Shown: positions 24,931 to 34,106, numbered from the stretch's first letter. The stretch is DNA of 64,000 nt from Thermoactinospora rubra (GCF_002093975.1 NZ_MSZZ01000045.1:44028-108027); one strand, 5' to 3'. Program-made: numbers and translations. Notes: generated from the letters alone by a model not told the origin.

Positions 24931-25869
24931 ATGCGCAGCCCACTGCTCGACCTTCCCGGAGCCGTGGCGGCCGACGCGCCCGACGCCGACGTCGCCGCCC
25001 ACTACGGTGACCTCTACTCCGAGCAACGCGCCCTGGCCAAGGGCGAGGCGATCGTCGACCGCAGCAACCGGGAAGTGGTCCGCGTCGCCGGGGCGGACCG
25101 GCTGAAATGGCTCAACGACCTCAGCTCGCAGAAGCTCGCCGACCTGCGGCCCGGCGTGTGGACGCAGACGCTCATCCTCGACGCGCAGGGCCGGGTGGAG
25201 CACCACCTCACGCTGGTCGACGACGGGGAGGCGGTGCTGGCCCACGTCGAGCCCGGCACATCGGCGGCCCTGATCGACTACCTGGACCGCATGCGGTTCA
25301 TGCTCCGCGTCGAGGTCTCCCGGGTGGAGGACCTGGCGGTGCTGTCCACGGCCACCGAGGACTTCCTCGTGCCGCGGGCCGAGCTGCCCGGCCACATGGG
25401 CAGGCCGCTGGCGGGGCTGTGGGCGTACGAGGCGTTGCGCATCGAGCGCCACGAGCCGCGGCTGGGCTTCGAGACCGACCACAAGACGATCCCGCACGAG
25501 GTGGGCTGGATCGGCTCCGCCGTACACCTGAACAAGGGGTGCTACCGCGGGCAGGAGACGGTGGCGCGGGTCCACAACCTCGGCCACCCGCCGCGGCGGC
25601 TGGTGTTCCTGCACCTCGACGGCAGCGTCGACGTCCTGCCGCCGCACGGCGCGCCGGTGACGCACGACGGGCAGGAGGTCGGTACGGTCGGCTCGTCGGC
25701 GCGGCACCACGAGCTGGGGCCGATCGCCCTGGCGGTGGTCAAGCGCACGGTCCCGGTCGACGCCACGCTGCTGGCCGGGGGCGTGGCGGCCACGCAGGAG
25801 GTCGTCGTCCCGCCGGACGCCGGGCGCAACGTGCAGATCGACCCCGCGCTGCGGCGCCGCATCCGCTAG
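24931..25869 (+). CDS. ygfZ: YgfZ/GcvT folate-binding protein
   Basis: 312 residues with the YgfZ signature KGCYRGQE near residue 206. YgfZ proteins use a folate to help maintain certain Fe-S enzymes. Its -10 (TAGCCT, 24919-24924) overlaps the stop codon of nur and ends 6 nt before the ATG, so transcription probably restarts here without a leader. It converges with dtd; the sequence CTAG at 25866-25869 supplies both stop codons. Confidence 0.92.
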   Translation: MRSPLLDLPGAVAADAPDADVAAHYGDLYSEQRALAKGEAIVDRSNREVVRVAGADRLKWLNDLSSQKLADLRPGVWTQTLILDAQGRVEHHLTLVDDGEAVLAHVEPGTSAALIDYLDRMRFMLRVEVSRVEDLAVLSTATEDFLVPRAELPGHMGRPLAGLWAYEALRIERHEPRLGFETDHKTIPHEVGWIGSAVHLNKGCYRGQETVARVHNLGHPPRRLVFLHLDGSVDVLPPHGAPVTHDGQEVGTVGSSARHHELGPIALAVVKRTVPVDATLLAGGVAATQEVVVPPDAGRNVQIDPALRRRIR

Positions 25870-26291
25870 AGGTCGACGACGAGGGTCACGGGGCCGTCGT
25901 TGACCAGCGAGACCTTCATGTCCGCGCCGAAGCTGCCGGTCTCGACGTGCGCGCCGAGCGCGCGCAGCTCGGCGCAGACGGCCTCCACCAGCGGCTCGGC
26001 GACCGGTCCCGGCGCGGCGGCCTGCCAGGTGGGGCGGCGGCCCTTGCGCGTGTCGCCGTAGAGGGTGAACTGGCTCACCACGAGCAGCGGCGCGCCGACG
26101 TCGGAGCACGACTTCTCGCCGTGCAGGATGCGCAGGCCCCACAGCTTGGCGGCCATCTTGGCGGCGACCTCAGGCGTGTCGGTGTGCGTCACGCCCACGA
26201 GGACCAGCAGGCCCGGCTCGTCGATCTCGCCGACGGTCCGGCCGTCGACCACCACGGACGCGGAGCTCACCCGCTGCACCACAGCTCGCAT
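25866..26291 (-). CDS. dtd: D-aminoacyl-tRNA deacylase
   Basis: 141-residue Dtd that hydrolyses D-amino acids from mischarged tRNA. The family motifs are SQFTLYGDTRKGRRP (the S/T-QFTL motif) and LVNDGPVTLVVD (the NxGP motif, here NDGPVT). ATG 26291 gives the canonical start MRAVVQRV. The longer upstream frame is antisense to the asparaginase gene and rejected. Confidence 0.95.
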   Translation of the reverse strand: MRAVVQRVSSASVVVDGRTVGEIDEPGLLVLVGVTHTDTPEVAAKMAAKLWGLRILHGEKSCSDVGAPLLVVSQFTLYGDTRKGRRPTWQAAAPGPVAEPLVEAVCAELRALGAHVETGSFGADMKVSLVNDGPVTLVVDL

Positions 26292-26340
26292 GGGATCCCA
26301 TTGTGGCCGACCCTTAGACTCTTCGCGAAAGGGGAGTGGA

Positions 26341-27282
26341 ATGTCGCTGGTTGTGGAGGTTGTCCGTTCCGGGTTCGTGGAGTCCGTGCACCGGGCGCGG
26401 ATGCTCACGGTCGACGCCGGCGGCAGGCCCGTGCGCGTCCACGGAGCCGTCGACGCGGTGGTCTCGCCCCGCTCCTCGATGAAGCCCCTGCAGGCGCTCG
26501 GCATGCTGCGCAGCGGGCTGGACCTGGACGGCGAGCTGCTCGCGCTGGCCTGCGCCTCGCACTCGGGCGAGGCGTTCCACGTCGACGGCGCGCGCAAGAT
26601 CCTCGCCGGGGCCGGGCTGGACGAGAGCCTGCTGCGGTGCCCGGAGGACCACCCCGACGACCGGTCGGTGACCGCCAAGGCCCGGATCTTCATGAACTGC
26701 TCGGGCAAGCACGCCGCGATGCTGGCCACCTGCGCCGCCAACGACTGGCCGCTGGACACCTACCTGGAGCCCACCCACCCGCTGCAGCGCGCCATCCGCG
26801 ACACCGTCGAGGAGCTGACCGGCGAGCGCGTGGCCGCGACCGGGGTGGACGGCTGCGGCGCGCCGCTGTTCTTCGTCTCGATGGCCGGCGTCGCGCGTGC
26901 CTTCCGCGCCTTCCCGCTGAGCTCGGCCGACTCGCTGGAGCGCCGCGTCTTCGACGCCATGCGGACCCATCCCGAGTGGACCTCCGGCACGCACCGCCCC
27001 GAGGCCAAGCTCATGCGCGCCATCCCCGGCCTCATGCTGAAGGCGGGCGCCGAGGCGTTCGACGCCTTCGCCTTCGAGGACGGCCGCGCGGGCGTCGTGA
27101 AGATCGAGGACGGCGGCCAGCGCGCCCGCGTCCCGGTCACCGTCGCGGCCCTGCGCTCCCTCGGCCTGGACGCCCCCGAGCTGGACGCCCTGGCCACGCC
27201 GCCGCTCCTGGGCGGCGGGCGCCCCGTGGGCGAGATCCGGGTGCGGGCTCACCGGGAGCCGCCCGGGGACGCCGCCTCCTGA
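26341..27282 (+). CDS. L-asparaginase, Rhizobium etli-type (asparaginase II family)
   Basis: 313 residues. Motifs SPRSSMKPLQALGM, CASHSGEAFHVDG, MNCSGKHAAM and GVDGCGAP are those of the thermolabile asparaginase family, unrelated to E. coli AnsA/B. It hydrolyses asparagine to aspartate and ammonia. A TAGACT hexamer near 26314 and AAGGGGAG before ATG 26341 supply expression signals. It diverges from dtd. Confidence 0.9.
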   Translation: MSLVVEVVRSGFVESVHRARMLTVDAGGRPVRVHGAVDAVVSPRSSMKPLQALGMLRSGLDLDGELLALACASHSGEAFHVDGARKILAGAGLDESLLRCPEDHPDDRSVTAKARIFMNCSGKHAAMLATCAANDWPLDTYLEPTHPLQRAIRDTVEELTGERVAATGVDGCGAPLFFVSMAGVARAFRAFPLSSADSLERRVFDAMRTHPEWTSGTHRPEAKLMRAIPGLMLKAGAEAFDAFAFEDGRAGVVKIEDGGQRARVPVTVAALRSLGLDAPELDALATPPLLGGGRPVGEIRVRAHREPPGDAAS

Positions 27283-27377
27283 CGGTCTCCTGCCGTACGG
27301 CCCAGCCGTACCGCACCGGCGGCGATCAGAGCGACGGCGGCCGTGCGGGAGGCCGTCGAGCGGGGTCTGATCCGGCT

Positions 27378-28478
27378 CTAGCGGCTTTGAGACCGCTCGA
27401 AGACGAGCGAGGCGATCCGCTGCACGGTGGTGAACTCTCCGGCGGAGATCCGGTTCTTGGTCACCGCGACCGAGACGCCCGTGGCCGTGTCCGCGAAGCC
27501 GGCGGTGCCGCCGCTTCCCGCCATCCCGAACATGGTGTCCCGCTCCAGCGGGAACCGCAGCGAGTAGCCCAGCCCCCACGTGGCCTCCATGCCCGCCACC
27601 TCGTCCAGCCCGCTGACCTGCGGCGAGGTCACCTCACGCAGGCGCTCGGCCGGGATGAGCCCATGCATGAGCGCGTCGTAGACCTTGGCCAGCCCTCTGG
27701 CCGTCATGGTGGCCCCGATCTCGGAGGTCAGCACGTCGGGCCGGTTGCTGAAGGCCGCGTCGGGCATCGCCCGCATGGGCGCGGCGGTGAAGCCGTCGAC
27801 CACGCGGAAGAACGGGATCTGCGCCATCATCTCCGGCGGCATCTCCATCGGCGTCGCCGGATCCTCGATCCTCGCCACGCGGCCCAGCTCCGAGGCCGGC
27901 ACGGCGAAGTACACCTCGTCCTCCACGCCCAGCGGGCCCGTGATCTCCTCGCGCAGCACCTGAGAGATCGGCTTGCCCGTCGCCCGCCGGACGATCTCGG
28001 CCACGATGTACATGTAGGTCTGCGGGTGGTACCCCATCTTGGTGCCCGGCTCCCACCACGGCTTGGCGGCGGCGATCGTGGCGCACATCCCGTCGTAGTC
28101 GACCAGGTCCTCCGGCGTCGTGTCGACCGGGACTCCCGGCACGCCGACCTGGTGCGTGAGCGCGTGCCGTACGGTCGCCTTGTCCTTGCCGTGGACGGCG
28201 AACTCCGGCCACAGGGACGCGATGGGCGTGTCGTAGTCGAGCACGCCCTTGGCGGCCAGCACGTGGACGACGGCGGCGCTCACGCCCTTGCCGGTGGAGG
28301 TGACGTAGACGGGGGTGCCGGAGGTGAACGGCAGGCCCGTGGCCGGGTCGGCGACGCCCGCGACCGCGTCGACGACCAGTTCACCGCGACGGTAGACGGC
28401 GACCTGGACGCCTCGTTCGACGCCCGAGTCCACCAGCTCGTCGATGGCAGCCTGGATGCTCTTGTGCAGATCGCTCAT
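27378..28478 (-). CDS. Serine hydrolase, beta-lactamase/EstB family
   Basis: 366 residues of the class C beta-lactamase fold, without a signal peptide, so cytoplasmic; it resembles EstB-type esterases. The nucleophile motif SxxK is STGK (VYVTSTGKGVSAAV) near residue 62, and a Tyr-containing motif follows in MGYHPQTYMYIVAEIV. The C-terminal GSGGTAGFADTATG takes the place of the KTG/HxG element. Substrate unknown. The gene is separated by 39 bp from the upstream DUF2207 gene and could be cotranscribed. Confidence 0.87.
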   Translation of the reverse strand: MSDLHKSIQAAIDELVDSGVERGVQVAVYRRGELVVDAVAGVADPATGLPFTSGTPVYVTSTGKGVSAAVVHVLAAKGVLDYDTPIASLWPEFAVHGKDKATVRHALTHQVGVPGVPVDTTPEDLVDYDGMCATIAAAKPWWEPGTKMGYHPQTYMYIVAEIVRRATGKPISQVLREEITGPLGVEDEVYFAVPASELGRVARIEDPATPMEMPPEMMAQIPFFRVVDGFTAAPMRAMPDAAFSNRPDVLTSEIGATMTARGLAKVYDALMHGLIPAERLREVTSPQVSGLDEVAGMEATWGLGYSLRFPLERDTMFGMAGSGGTAGFADTATGVSVAVTKNRISAGEFTTVQRIASLVFERSQSR

Positions 28479-28517
28479 GCCAGGACAGACCGCCGGCGAG
28501 GGCGGAACTCATCGGCG

Positions 28518-30128
28518 TCAGAGCGATCTCAACTGGCGTGTCGCCGAGATCGCGCCGGAGGTCGTCGTGGTGAAGGTCCGCATCGACGCGGCGAACTTGG
28601 ACAGGTCCCACTCGGCGGGGCCGTGGTACCAGTACAGGTTGTCGGCCTCGTGCCCGTCGCCGGTCACCGAGGCCACCACGCGCGACCAGTGGTCGACCAG
28701 GTCGAAGATCACGGCGTACGGCAGGTAGCGTGAGAACAGCTCGACGCGGTGCTGCTCGGGGATGTCGCCGATGTGGCCGGAGGACAGGTAGTCGCGGAAG
28801 GCCAGCGTGTGGGCGAGGGCGGCCGAGCCCTTGGCGGTCTTGGCCGGCATGTACTGCCCGCCGACCGTGAGCGCGGCGCCCGCGATGACGACCGCGAGGC
28901 CCAGCAGGCCGTACGTCGTGAACCAGGCCAGCGCCACCGTGCCCGCCACGCCGAGGCCCATGAGCACCAGCCCGATGGTGGTCCAGCGGGTGCGCTCGGT
29001 GTCGGGACGGCGGGCGAACCACCCCTGCGTGACCACGTCGGCGTAGAGCAGGTCCCGCACCTTGCCCAGGTTCCTCGCGAAGGACCCCGACAGTTCCGAC
29101 AGCAGCACGGAGTCGCGGCCGTCGAAGATCGCGTCATAGAGGGCCTTCTCATACGGCAAAAGCGCCTCGACCGGCGCGTTGGGCCGCTTGACCAGCATCC
29201 AGTCGGGCGCGTCGTAGGCGCCGCGCGGCTGCTCGTCGATGCGCAGGTAGCCGCGGACCGCCAGGTCGACGATCGTCGCGGTGACGTCGACCACGTCGGC
29301 CTGCTCGTCGACGAGCGTGCCGATCTGGCCGGGCCGTACCCCGTCGGGCGGGGAGAACTGGCCGTCGCGCACCGGGTTGACGCTCTCGCTCGCGCCCACG
29401 GCGCGGGCATCGCGCCCGCGGGTCCAGTAGAGCAGCGCCACCCCACCGAGCAGTAGCACCAGCAGCGCGGCCAGGGCGCCGCCGGTGACGGCGTTCAGCG
29501 TGAAGGCGGCGGCCAGCGAGAACCGCCGCTCCAGGATCGGCCTGGCCCCGGTCGCACCCTCCGGGAAGCCCACGACCACCGTCAGCGCCTGGCCGGCGGG
29601 CAGGCCCTGCTGCTCGAACTCGGCGTGGGTGCCGCCGTGGTCCATGGAGGCCGTGGTGCAGCCGACGGCCGAGGTCAGCTCGCCGGCGAAGCACGAAAGG
29701 TTCTGCACCTGGCCGGGCCCGGTCACCTTGACGGTCGCCTTCTCCACCGGGACGTTCCACCCGCTCACGGCGAACCAGCGCAGCTCCTCGACCCCGCCGG
29801 CCGGGGCCACCGCGCCCTTGACGTCATACTCGAGCGTGGCCGGGGCGGTGACCGTGAGCACGTCGCCGTCGAGCTTGCCGCCCTTGAGGCCGGAGAGCTG
29901 GTAGACCCGGTCGTGACCGTCGTCGTGACGGATGCTGGTGAGGATCGTCCGCTTCAGCTCGCCGCTACCGGTGATCTTCTCCTGGACGTGGAGCACGCCG
30001 TCCCGGCGGAGGTCGAGGGTCACCTCGGTGGTGATCGGGGCCTGCACCAGGGCGGAGAGCGCGGGGGAGGAGATCAGCGACAGCGCGACGGCCCCCAGCG
30101 CCGCCAGCGTGATCCGGATTCCCGTCAT
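28518..30128 (-). CDS. DUF2207 membrane protein
   Basis: 536 residues: a signal peptide or anchor, an extracytoplasmic beta domain (EVTLDLRRDGVLHVQEKITGSGELKRTI), a membrane helix (ALAALLVLLLGGVALLYW), a cytoplasmic winged-helix-like part (DVTATIVDLAVRGYLRIDE), then two more helices and a C-terminal region rich in aromatic residues. This is the standard DUF2207 layout; function is unknown. ATG 30128 precedes the signal peptide. Confidence 0.9.
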   Translation of the reverse strand: MTGIRITLAALGAVALSLISSPALSALVQAPITTEVTLDLRRDGVLHVQEKITGSGELKRTILTSIRHDDGHDRVYQLSGLKGGKLDGDVLTVTAPATLEYDVKGAVAPAGGVEELRWFAVSGWNVPVEKATVKVTGPGQVQNLSCFAGELTSAVGCTTASMDHGGTHAEFEQQGLPAGQALTVVVGFPEGATGARPILERRFSLAAAFTLNAVTGGALAALLVLLLGGVALLYWTRGRDARAVGASESVNPVRDGQFSPPDGVRPGQIGTLVDEQADVVDVTATIVDLAVRGYLRIDEQPRGAYDAPDWMLVKRPNAPVEALLPYEKALYDAIFDGRDSVLLSELSGSFARNLGKVRDLLYADVVTQGWFARRPDTERTRWTTIGLVLMGLGVAGTVALAWFTTYGLLGLAVVIAGAALTVGGQYMPAKTAKGSAALAHTLAFRDYLSSGHIGDIPEQHRVELFSRYLPYAVIFDLVDHWSRVVASVTGDGHEADNLYWYHGPAEWDLSKFAASMRTFTTTTSGAISATRQLRSL

Positions 30129-30345
30129 GGCGGCACATCGTATCGGGTCTGCCTGACGGAACTGGGGGTGCCTTTGCCGCCGGATGAATCAGGGGTTACG
30201 TGAGGCGGCCGGCTCGGCGGCTTGGGCCTTTGCCGTGCTGGAAAGGCATGGGCCTTCGCTCATCGTGCCGCCGCCGTCGAATCCGGGGTCACGCAGCACC
30301 GGCGGCACGCTCGCGGCGAGTCGTCTCACCGTTAAGCAACTTGTG

Positions 30346-30368
30346 TTGACTAACTTCGATTTAGTCAA
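30346..30368. promoter_or_regulatory. Operator overlapping the HTH-ClpN promoter
   Basis: Perfect inverted repeat TTGACTAA (30346-30353) and TTAGTCAA (30361-30368) with a 7-nt spacer. The left arm contains the -35 (TTGACT); with 18 nt spacing the -10 is TAATGT (30370-30375), 7 nt before the ATG of the HTH gene. A dimeric repressor bound here would block RNA polymerase. Confidence 0.65.
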
Positions 30369-30382
30369 TTAATGTTGCTTGC

Positions 30383-30619
30383 ATGTCCGCGAGTGAGATC
30401 CCCGTCCCCCAGGACCCTGCCGACGCCTTGGCGGCCGTGGTGGCGCTGCGGCGCCTGGCCGACCAGCTGGAGGACGCCGCCGTCGAGCAGGCGATGCGCG
30501 CGGGCTGGAGCTGGCCGCAGGTCGCCGAGGCTCTCGGCGTGACCCGCCAGGCGGTCCATAGGAAGCACGCCAAGCGGCTCATCGCCGCGGGCGTCAAGCT
30601 GAGGAGACGTTCACCATGA
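30383..30619 (+). CDS. Small helix-turn-helix protein
   Basis: 78 residues. A helical N-terminus (DALAAVVALRRLADQLEDAAVEQAMRAG) is followed by a clear HTH (SWPQVAEALGVTRQAVHRKHAKRL). It is probably a DNA-binding regulator of its own two-gene operon through the palindrome just upstream. No Shine-Dalgarno; probably leaderless. It overlaps the ClpN-like gene by 4 bp. Confidence 0.82.
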   Translation: MSASEIPVPQDPADALAAVVALRRLADQLEDAAVEQAMRAGWSWPQVAEALGVTRQAVHRKHAKRLIAAGVKLRRRSP

Positions 30620-31101
30620 GCCCGATCGACGCATACCTCCATACGGTCATCATGGAAGCCGCGACCGAGGCGCGCAGGCAGGGATCGGCGACGATCGAGG
30701 CCCAGCACCTCCTGCTGGCCGTCGCGGCCCAGGAGGGCACCGCCCCGCAGCGCGTCCTGGCCTCCGCCGGCCTCGACTACCAGGCGGTCCTGGCCGCCCT
30801 CGACCGGGAGTTCGACCACAGCCTGAGCGCGGTCGGGGTGTCTCGCGCCGCCTTCAACCTGCCCCGGCCGAGCATGCCGTCCAAGCGCCCGCCCGACATC
30901 GGCGCGACGGGCAAGCTGGCTCTTGAACGGGCCTTCGCCTCGGCGCCGCGCAAGAAGGACCTGCGGCCGGCGCACGTGCTGCTCGGGATCCTGCAGGCCG
31001 AGGTCGGTACGGTGCCACGCGCCCTGGCTCTGGCCGGGGTCGATCGCGCCGACCTGCTGAACCGCGTCCGCGACGCCATCGCCGGCGACGGCGTCGAATA
31101 A
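30616..31101 (+). CDS. Stand-alone Clp N-domain protein
   Basis: 161 residues with two Clp-N repeats (ATIEAQHLLLAVAAQEGTAPQRVL and LRPAHVLLGILQAEVGTVPRAL) and no AAA+ domain. Such proteins resemble ClpC adaptor domains and often pair with a small HTH protein, as here. It could modulate a Clp protease or act as a stress sensor (inference). Coupled to the HTH gene by ATGA. Confidence 0.85.
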   Translation: MSPIDAYLHTVIMEAATEARRQGSATIEAQHLLLAVAAQEGTAPQRVLASAGLDYQAVLAALDREFDHSLSAVGVSRAAFNLPRPSMPSKRPPDIGATGKLALERAFASAPRKKDLRPAHVLLGILQAEVGTVPRALALAGVDRADLLNRVRDAIAGDGVE

Positions 31102-31484
31102 ACGACCGCTAAACGACCGCGACGAGTAACGACGACAACGAGCAAACGACGGCTTCGAGCAGCGAGCACGCTGCCCTTCCCCGGCCCGGAGCACCGGCGC
31201 TTCGCTCCCGAGCACACGAGACAACAGGCACGTCCTGCCAGACGACACCTCTCATCGCCTTTTGACGGCGAGCCTCATTGCCCCCTGCCGGTGAAACTTC
31301 TCGCCCCCTGACGGCGAGGCGATCCGAAGAGATCGGCCGACAGCGCCCACCGCGACCTTCAGCGGCCTTCTTTCGCGTTCTCCTGGGTCCTATCGGCGCA
31401 GCCTTGTCCGGCATCGCCGTACCTGATCCACCCTCTCCACCTCCAGCCCTTCTCCCATGCCCACTTCATGCCCAAGGAGGCAAA
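31102..31484. other. Non-coding spacer with short degenerate repeats
   Basis: About 380 bp without a convincing gene. 31102-31170 is a run of ACGACCG/AACGACG-like short repeats. 31262-31325 contains two roughly 23-nt imperfect repeats around GCCCCCTG(A/C)CGG, with GACGGCGAG at both ends. AAGGAGG near 31475 serves the next gene. Confidence 0.45.
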
Positions 31485-32594
31485 ATGTTGATGTTCCGTG
31501 TCCACGTGGGCCTGCTCGCCGCCCTGACCGTGGCGGGAAGTGCCATGACGGCCCCCGCCGCCGCCTCGGCAGCCGACCACGGCCGAGGTCACGCCGAGAT
31601 CCAGCGCGCGCTTGAGCGGGCCGTGACCGACGGCGGCGGCCCCGGCATCGTCGCCGAACTCAGAAACGGCCACGGCAAGCCATGGTTCGGTACGGCAGGC
31701 GTGGCCGACATGACGACCGGCCGCAAGCGCCGGCCGGGCGAGCACTTCCGCATCGGAAGCTTCACCAAGGCGTTCACCGCCACGGTGATCCTGCACCTGG
31801 TCGCCGAGGGCAGGCTGACCCTGGACGACACGGTGGCCAGGTGGCTGCCCGGCGTGGTCGAGGAGCATCTCGGCGCGGACGGCACCAAGATCACCATCAG
31901 GCAACTGCTCAACCACACCAGCGGACTGCCCGACGCCGTCCTCGGCCAGGAGACCCCGCGCCCCGAGGAGCCCGGCAAGCGCTTCATCTACTCCAAGGTC
32001 AACTACAACCTCGCCGGAATGATCGTCGAACGTGCGACCGGCTCGACCCTCGCCCAGGAGATCGAGCGCCGCATCGCCCGCCCGCTGCGCCTGACGGGCA
32101 CCTACCTGCCGGGCGCCGACAACACCATGCGCGATCCGCACGCCCGGCACTACTCGAAGTTCGACCGGGCCGGCCGTCCCACGGAGATCCACGACGTGAC
32201 CAACGCGGACCTGAGCTGGGCCTGGGCCGCCGGCGGCATGGTCTCGACGACCTCGGACCTGCAGCGGTTCCTGCGGGCCCTGCTGGGCGGCCGCCTCCTG
32301 CCGCCCGCCCTGCAGAGGGAGATGTTCACCACCGTCTCGACCGAGGGCTCGGGCTGGGTCCCCAACACCAGGTACGGCCTCGGCGTCTACTCCCAGAAGC
32401 TCTCGTGCGGGGTCACGCTGTGGGGCGGCGGCGGCTTCATCCAGGGCTCGACGACCTACGCGATGGGCAACCGCCACGGCACCGACACGCTGGTGAGCAA
32501 CATCAACGGCGACTGGAACGACTTCCTGAAGACCTTCAGCTTGCTCCTCGAAACCCGCTTCTGCCCGCGATCCTCCGGGCACCCGGCCTCGTAG
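31485..32594 (+). CDS. Secreted serine beta-lactamase-fold protein
   Basis: 369 residues with a signal peptide (MLMFRVHVGLLAALTVAGSA...ASAAD). The nucleophile motif SFTK lies near residue 89 and NHTSGLPD near 144. The second catalytic motif reads YSKVNYN where class C/DD-peptidase relatives have YSN, and the C-terminal HxG element is replaced by WGGGGFIQG. It looks like a D-alanyl-D-alanine carboxypeptidase/esterase relative with altered catalytic residues; activity is uncertain. GGAGG lies 5 nt before ATG 31485. Confidence 0.8.
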   Translation: MLMFRVHVGLLAALTVAGSAMTAPAAASAADHGRGHAEIQRALERAVTDGGGPGIVAELRNGHGKPWFGTAGVADMTTGRKRRPGEHFRIGSFTKAFTATVILHLVAEGRLTLDDTVARWLPGVVEEHLGADGTKITIRQLLNHTSGLPDAVLGQETPRPEEPGKRFIYSKVNYNLAGMIVERATGSTLAQEIERRIARPLRLTGTYLPGADNTMRDPHARHYSKFDRAGRPTEIHDVTNADLSWAWAAGGMVSTTSDLQRFLRALLGGRLLPPALQREMFTTVSTEGSGWVPNTRYGLGVYSQKLSCGVTLWGGGGFIQGSTTYAMGNRHGTDTLVSNINGDWNDFLKTFSLLLETRFCPRSSGHPAS

Positions 32595-32657
32595 AAGCGG
32601 CACCGCCACCCGACGTCACGGCGCCAAACCCTCTTTCCGTCCTCCGGCGCCGAGGCG

Positions 32658-33203
32658 TCAGATGACGGCGATTCTCTCGGCGAGAGCAGTCGTGGGCAGG
32701 TCGTGGCGGGGCCGCCAGTCGAACGCGACGATCTCCTCGGGCTGGATGACGATCGGGCTGTCCTTGGCCCAGAAGGCGTAGCGGAAGTCGGCGTGCCAGT
32801 GCCGCGGTTCGCCCTTGGCCGGGTTGGCGGGGATCTCGTGGATGTCGATGTCCACGGGGATGACGTCGTGACCGGGCGGGGAGACGGCGTGCTGCCAGGG
32901 GATGCCGGTCTCCTCCTCAAGCTCACGCAGCGCCGCGCCGTACAGGCTGCGGTCGGTCGGCTCGACGTGGCCGCCGGGCAGCAGCCAGCGGTCCAGGGCC
33001 CGGTGGTGGATCATCAGAACCCGGTTGCGGTCGTCGATGGCGGCGGCGCTGCAGGTGACATGCAGGGGGAAGGTGGAGCGGGAGGCCAGGTCCTGGGGAC
33101 GGTCGAGTGCCTCGGACAGCTGGGCGATGCCGACGGCGCGGTCGGGGTGGGCGGCGAGATACCGGGCCAGAACGGTGTGGATCTCGTCTCGAGTGACGGT
33201 CAT
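32658..33203 (-). CDS. NUDIX hydrolase
   Basis: 181 residues. The Nudix box is recognisable as GGHVEPTDRSLYGAALREL plus EEETGI; the RELEEETG core is intact, while the first Glu of the consensus is not at its usual place. An N-terminal helical region of about 45 residues precedes it. Substrate unknown. It overlaps the upstream SAHH-like gene by ATGA, so it is last in a minus-strand operon starting at 34989. Confidence 0.85.
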   Translation of the reverse strand: MTVTRDEIHTVLARYLAAHPDRAVGIAQLSEALDRPQDLASRSTFPLHVTCSAAAIDDRNRVLMIHHRALDRWLLPGGHVEPTDRSLYGAALRELEEETGIPWQHAVSPPGHDVIPVDIDIHEIPANPAKGEPRHWHADFRYAFWAKDSPIVIQPEEIVAFDWRPRHDLPTTALAERIAVI

Positions 33204-33753
33204 GGCACCTCATGGAAGTAGGCGAGCCAGACAGCCGCAATCGACTGCCGGACTTCGGCGGGAACCTCCCACATGCCCGGGTCGTGATCGCGGGAGGCGA
33301 CGAGAGCCAGGGCGGCGAGGATCTCGGCCTGGACCAGCAGGATGAACGGGCCGACGCTGGCGCCGTGCAGGAAGTTGACGGCGTTGCCGTCGGCCAGGAC
33401 GTAGAAGTAGTGGCCGGTACGCGCGTAGCGGACCACGTGCGGCTCGACGGCGAGGCGGATGTACAGCCCGTTCAGGGCCGACAGCTCCAGTTCGTCGTCG
33501 CTGCTGGTGACGGAGGCGATGTAGGCGCCGTTGGCGATCCGCCCGAAATCCTCCTCGCGTAGGGCCATGTTGCCGGTGGCGCACACCACGATGCCCGCAC
33601 CGGACAGGCCCTCGGCAAGGGTGGCGGCGGTGCGGTAGCCCTGGGACAGGGCCAGGACGCGCCGGACGGGTTGATGTCGTAGGTGGTAGCGGGGGCGGCG
33701 TCGGCGATGCAGCGGAAGAAGGCATCGATACGGCTGCGCTCGAAGTCTTCCAA
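33200..33753 (-). pseudogene. Frameshifted SAHH-like NAD-binding protein
   Basis: Two frames together give one protein. MEDFERSRIDAFFRCIADA through YDINP is in one frame; VLALSQGYRTAATLAEGL, GIVVCATGNMALREEDFGRI and a C-terminal FHEVP are in the next. The C-terminal frame resembles the NAD-binding part of S-adenosylhomocysteine hydrolase. The break is at a run of three C (33668-33670); a fourth C would restore the frame. Start TTG 33753 with AGGAGG upstream. Either a true 1-bp deletion or a sequencing error. Confidence 0.65.
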
Positions 33754-33821
33754 TACGGATCATCCTCCTGGATTGCCAGCGGAAAGTCGTGCGCCGTTAG
33801 GTGTGTGCGACGCTTGGCCGG

Positions 33822-34106
33822 TCAGTGGACCTCACCCTTGAGCAAGGCCGACCATGTCGCCTCGGCCTCTCGGTAACGCCATCTGGTGCTCTCGTGGATG
33901 GAGGTGGCTGCGATGCGCCTGATGAAGTACAGGCCACCGGCGGCGCACAACTCGTAGGACGGTGTCTGGCAGCCGCACGTCCATGTGATCACGCGCCTGC
34001 GCTCGCCTGGACGCGGCTCGTCCCAATCCAATGCCTGTGACCATGGTGTGGACTTGCGAACGTGCGGGCTGTAGCAGGAAGGCGAATCGAAGAGCGACAT
34101 CGCCAT
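33822..34106 (-). CDS. Small protein with a CGC motif, unknown function
   Basis: 94 residues, MAMSLFDSPSCYSPH, containing VITWTCGCQTPSYELCAAGGLYFIRRI. The three clustered cysteines could bind metal. Similar short proteins occur in actinomycete regulatory clusters with XRE and ATP-binding proteins. The ATG overlaps the TGA of the upstream gene (TGATG), which selects this frame and start. Confidence 0.65.
   Translation of the reverse strand: MAMSLFDSPSCYSPHVRKSTPWSQALDWDEPRPGERRRVITWTCGCQTPSYELCAAGGLYFIRRIAATSIHESTRWRYREAEATWSALLKGEVH

Noticed and set aside
27283..27377. Short plus-strand frame ending VREAVERGLIRL and stop
   Set aside because: Only a few codons, no start or upstream homology; may be a gene remnant but cannot be supported.
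25107..28733. 1208-codon plus-strand ORF
   Set aside because: Spans ygfZ, dtd, asparaginase and serine hydrolase in a frame with no conserved motif; a GC-bias artefact.
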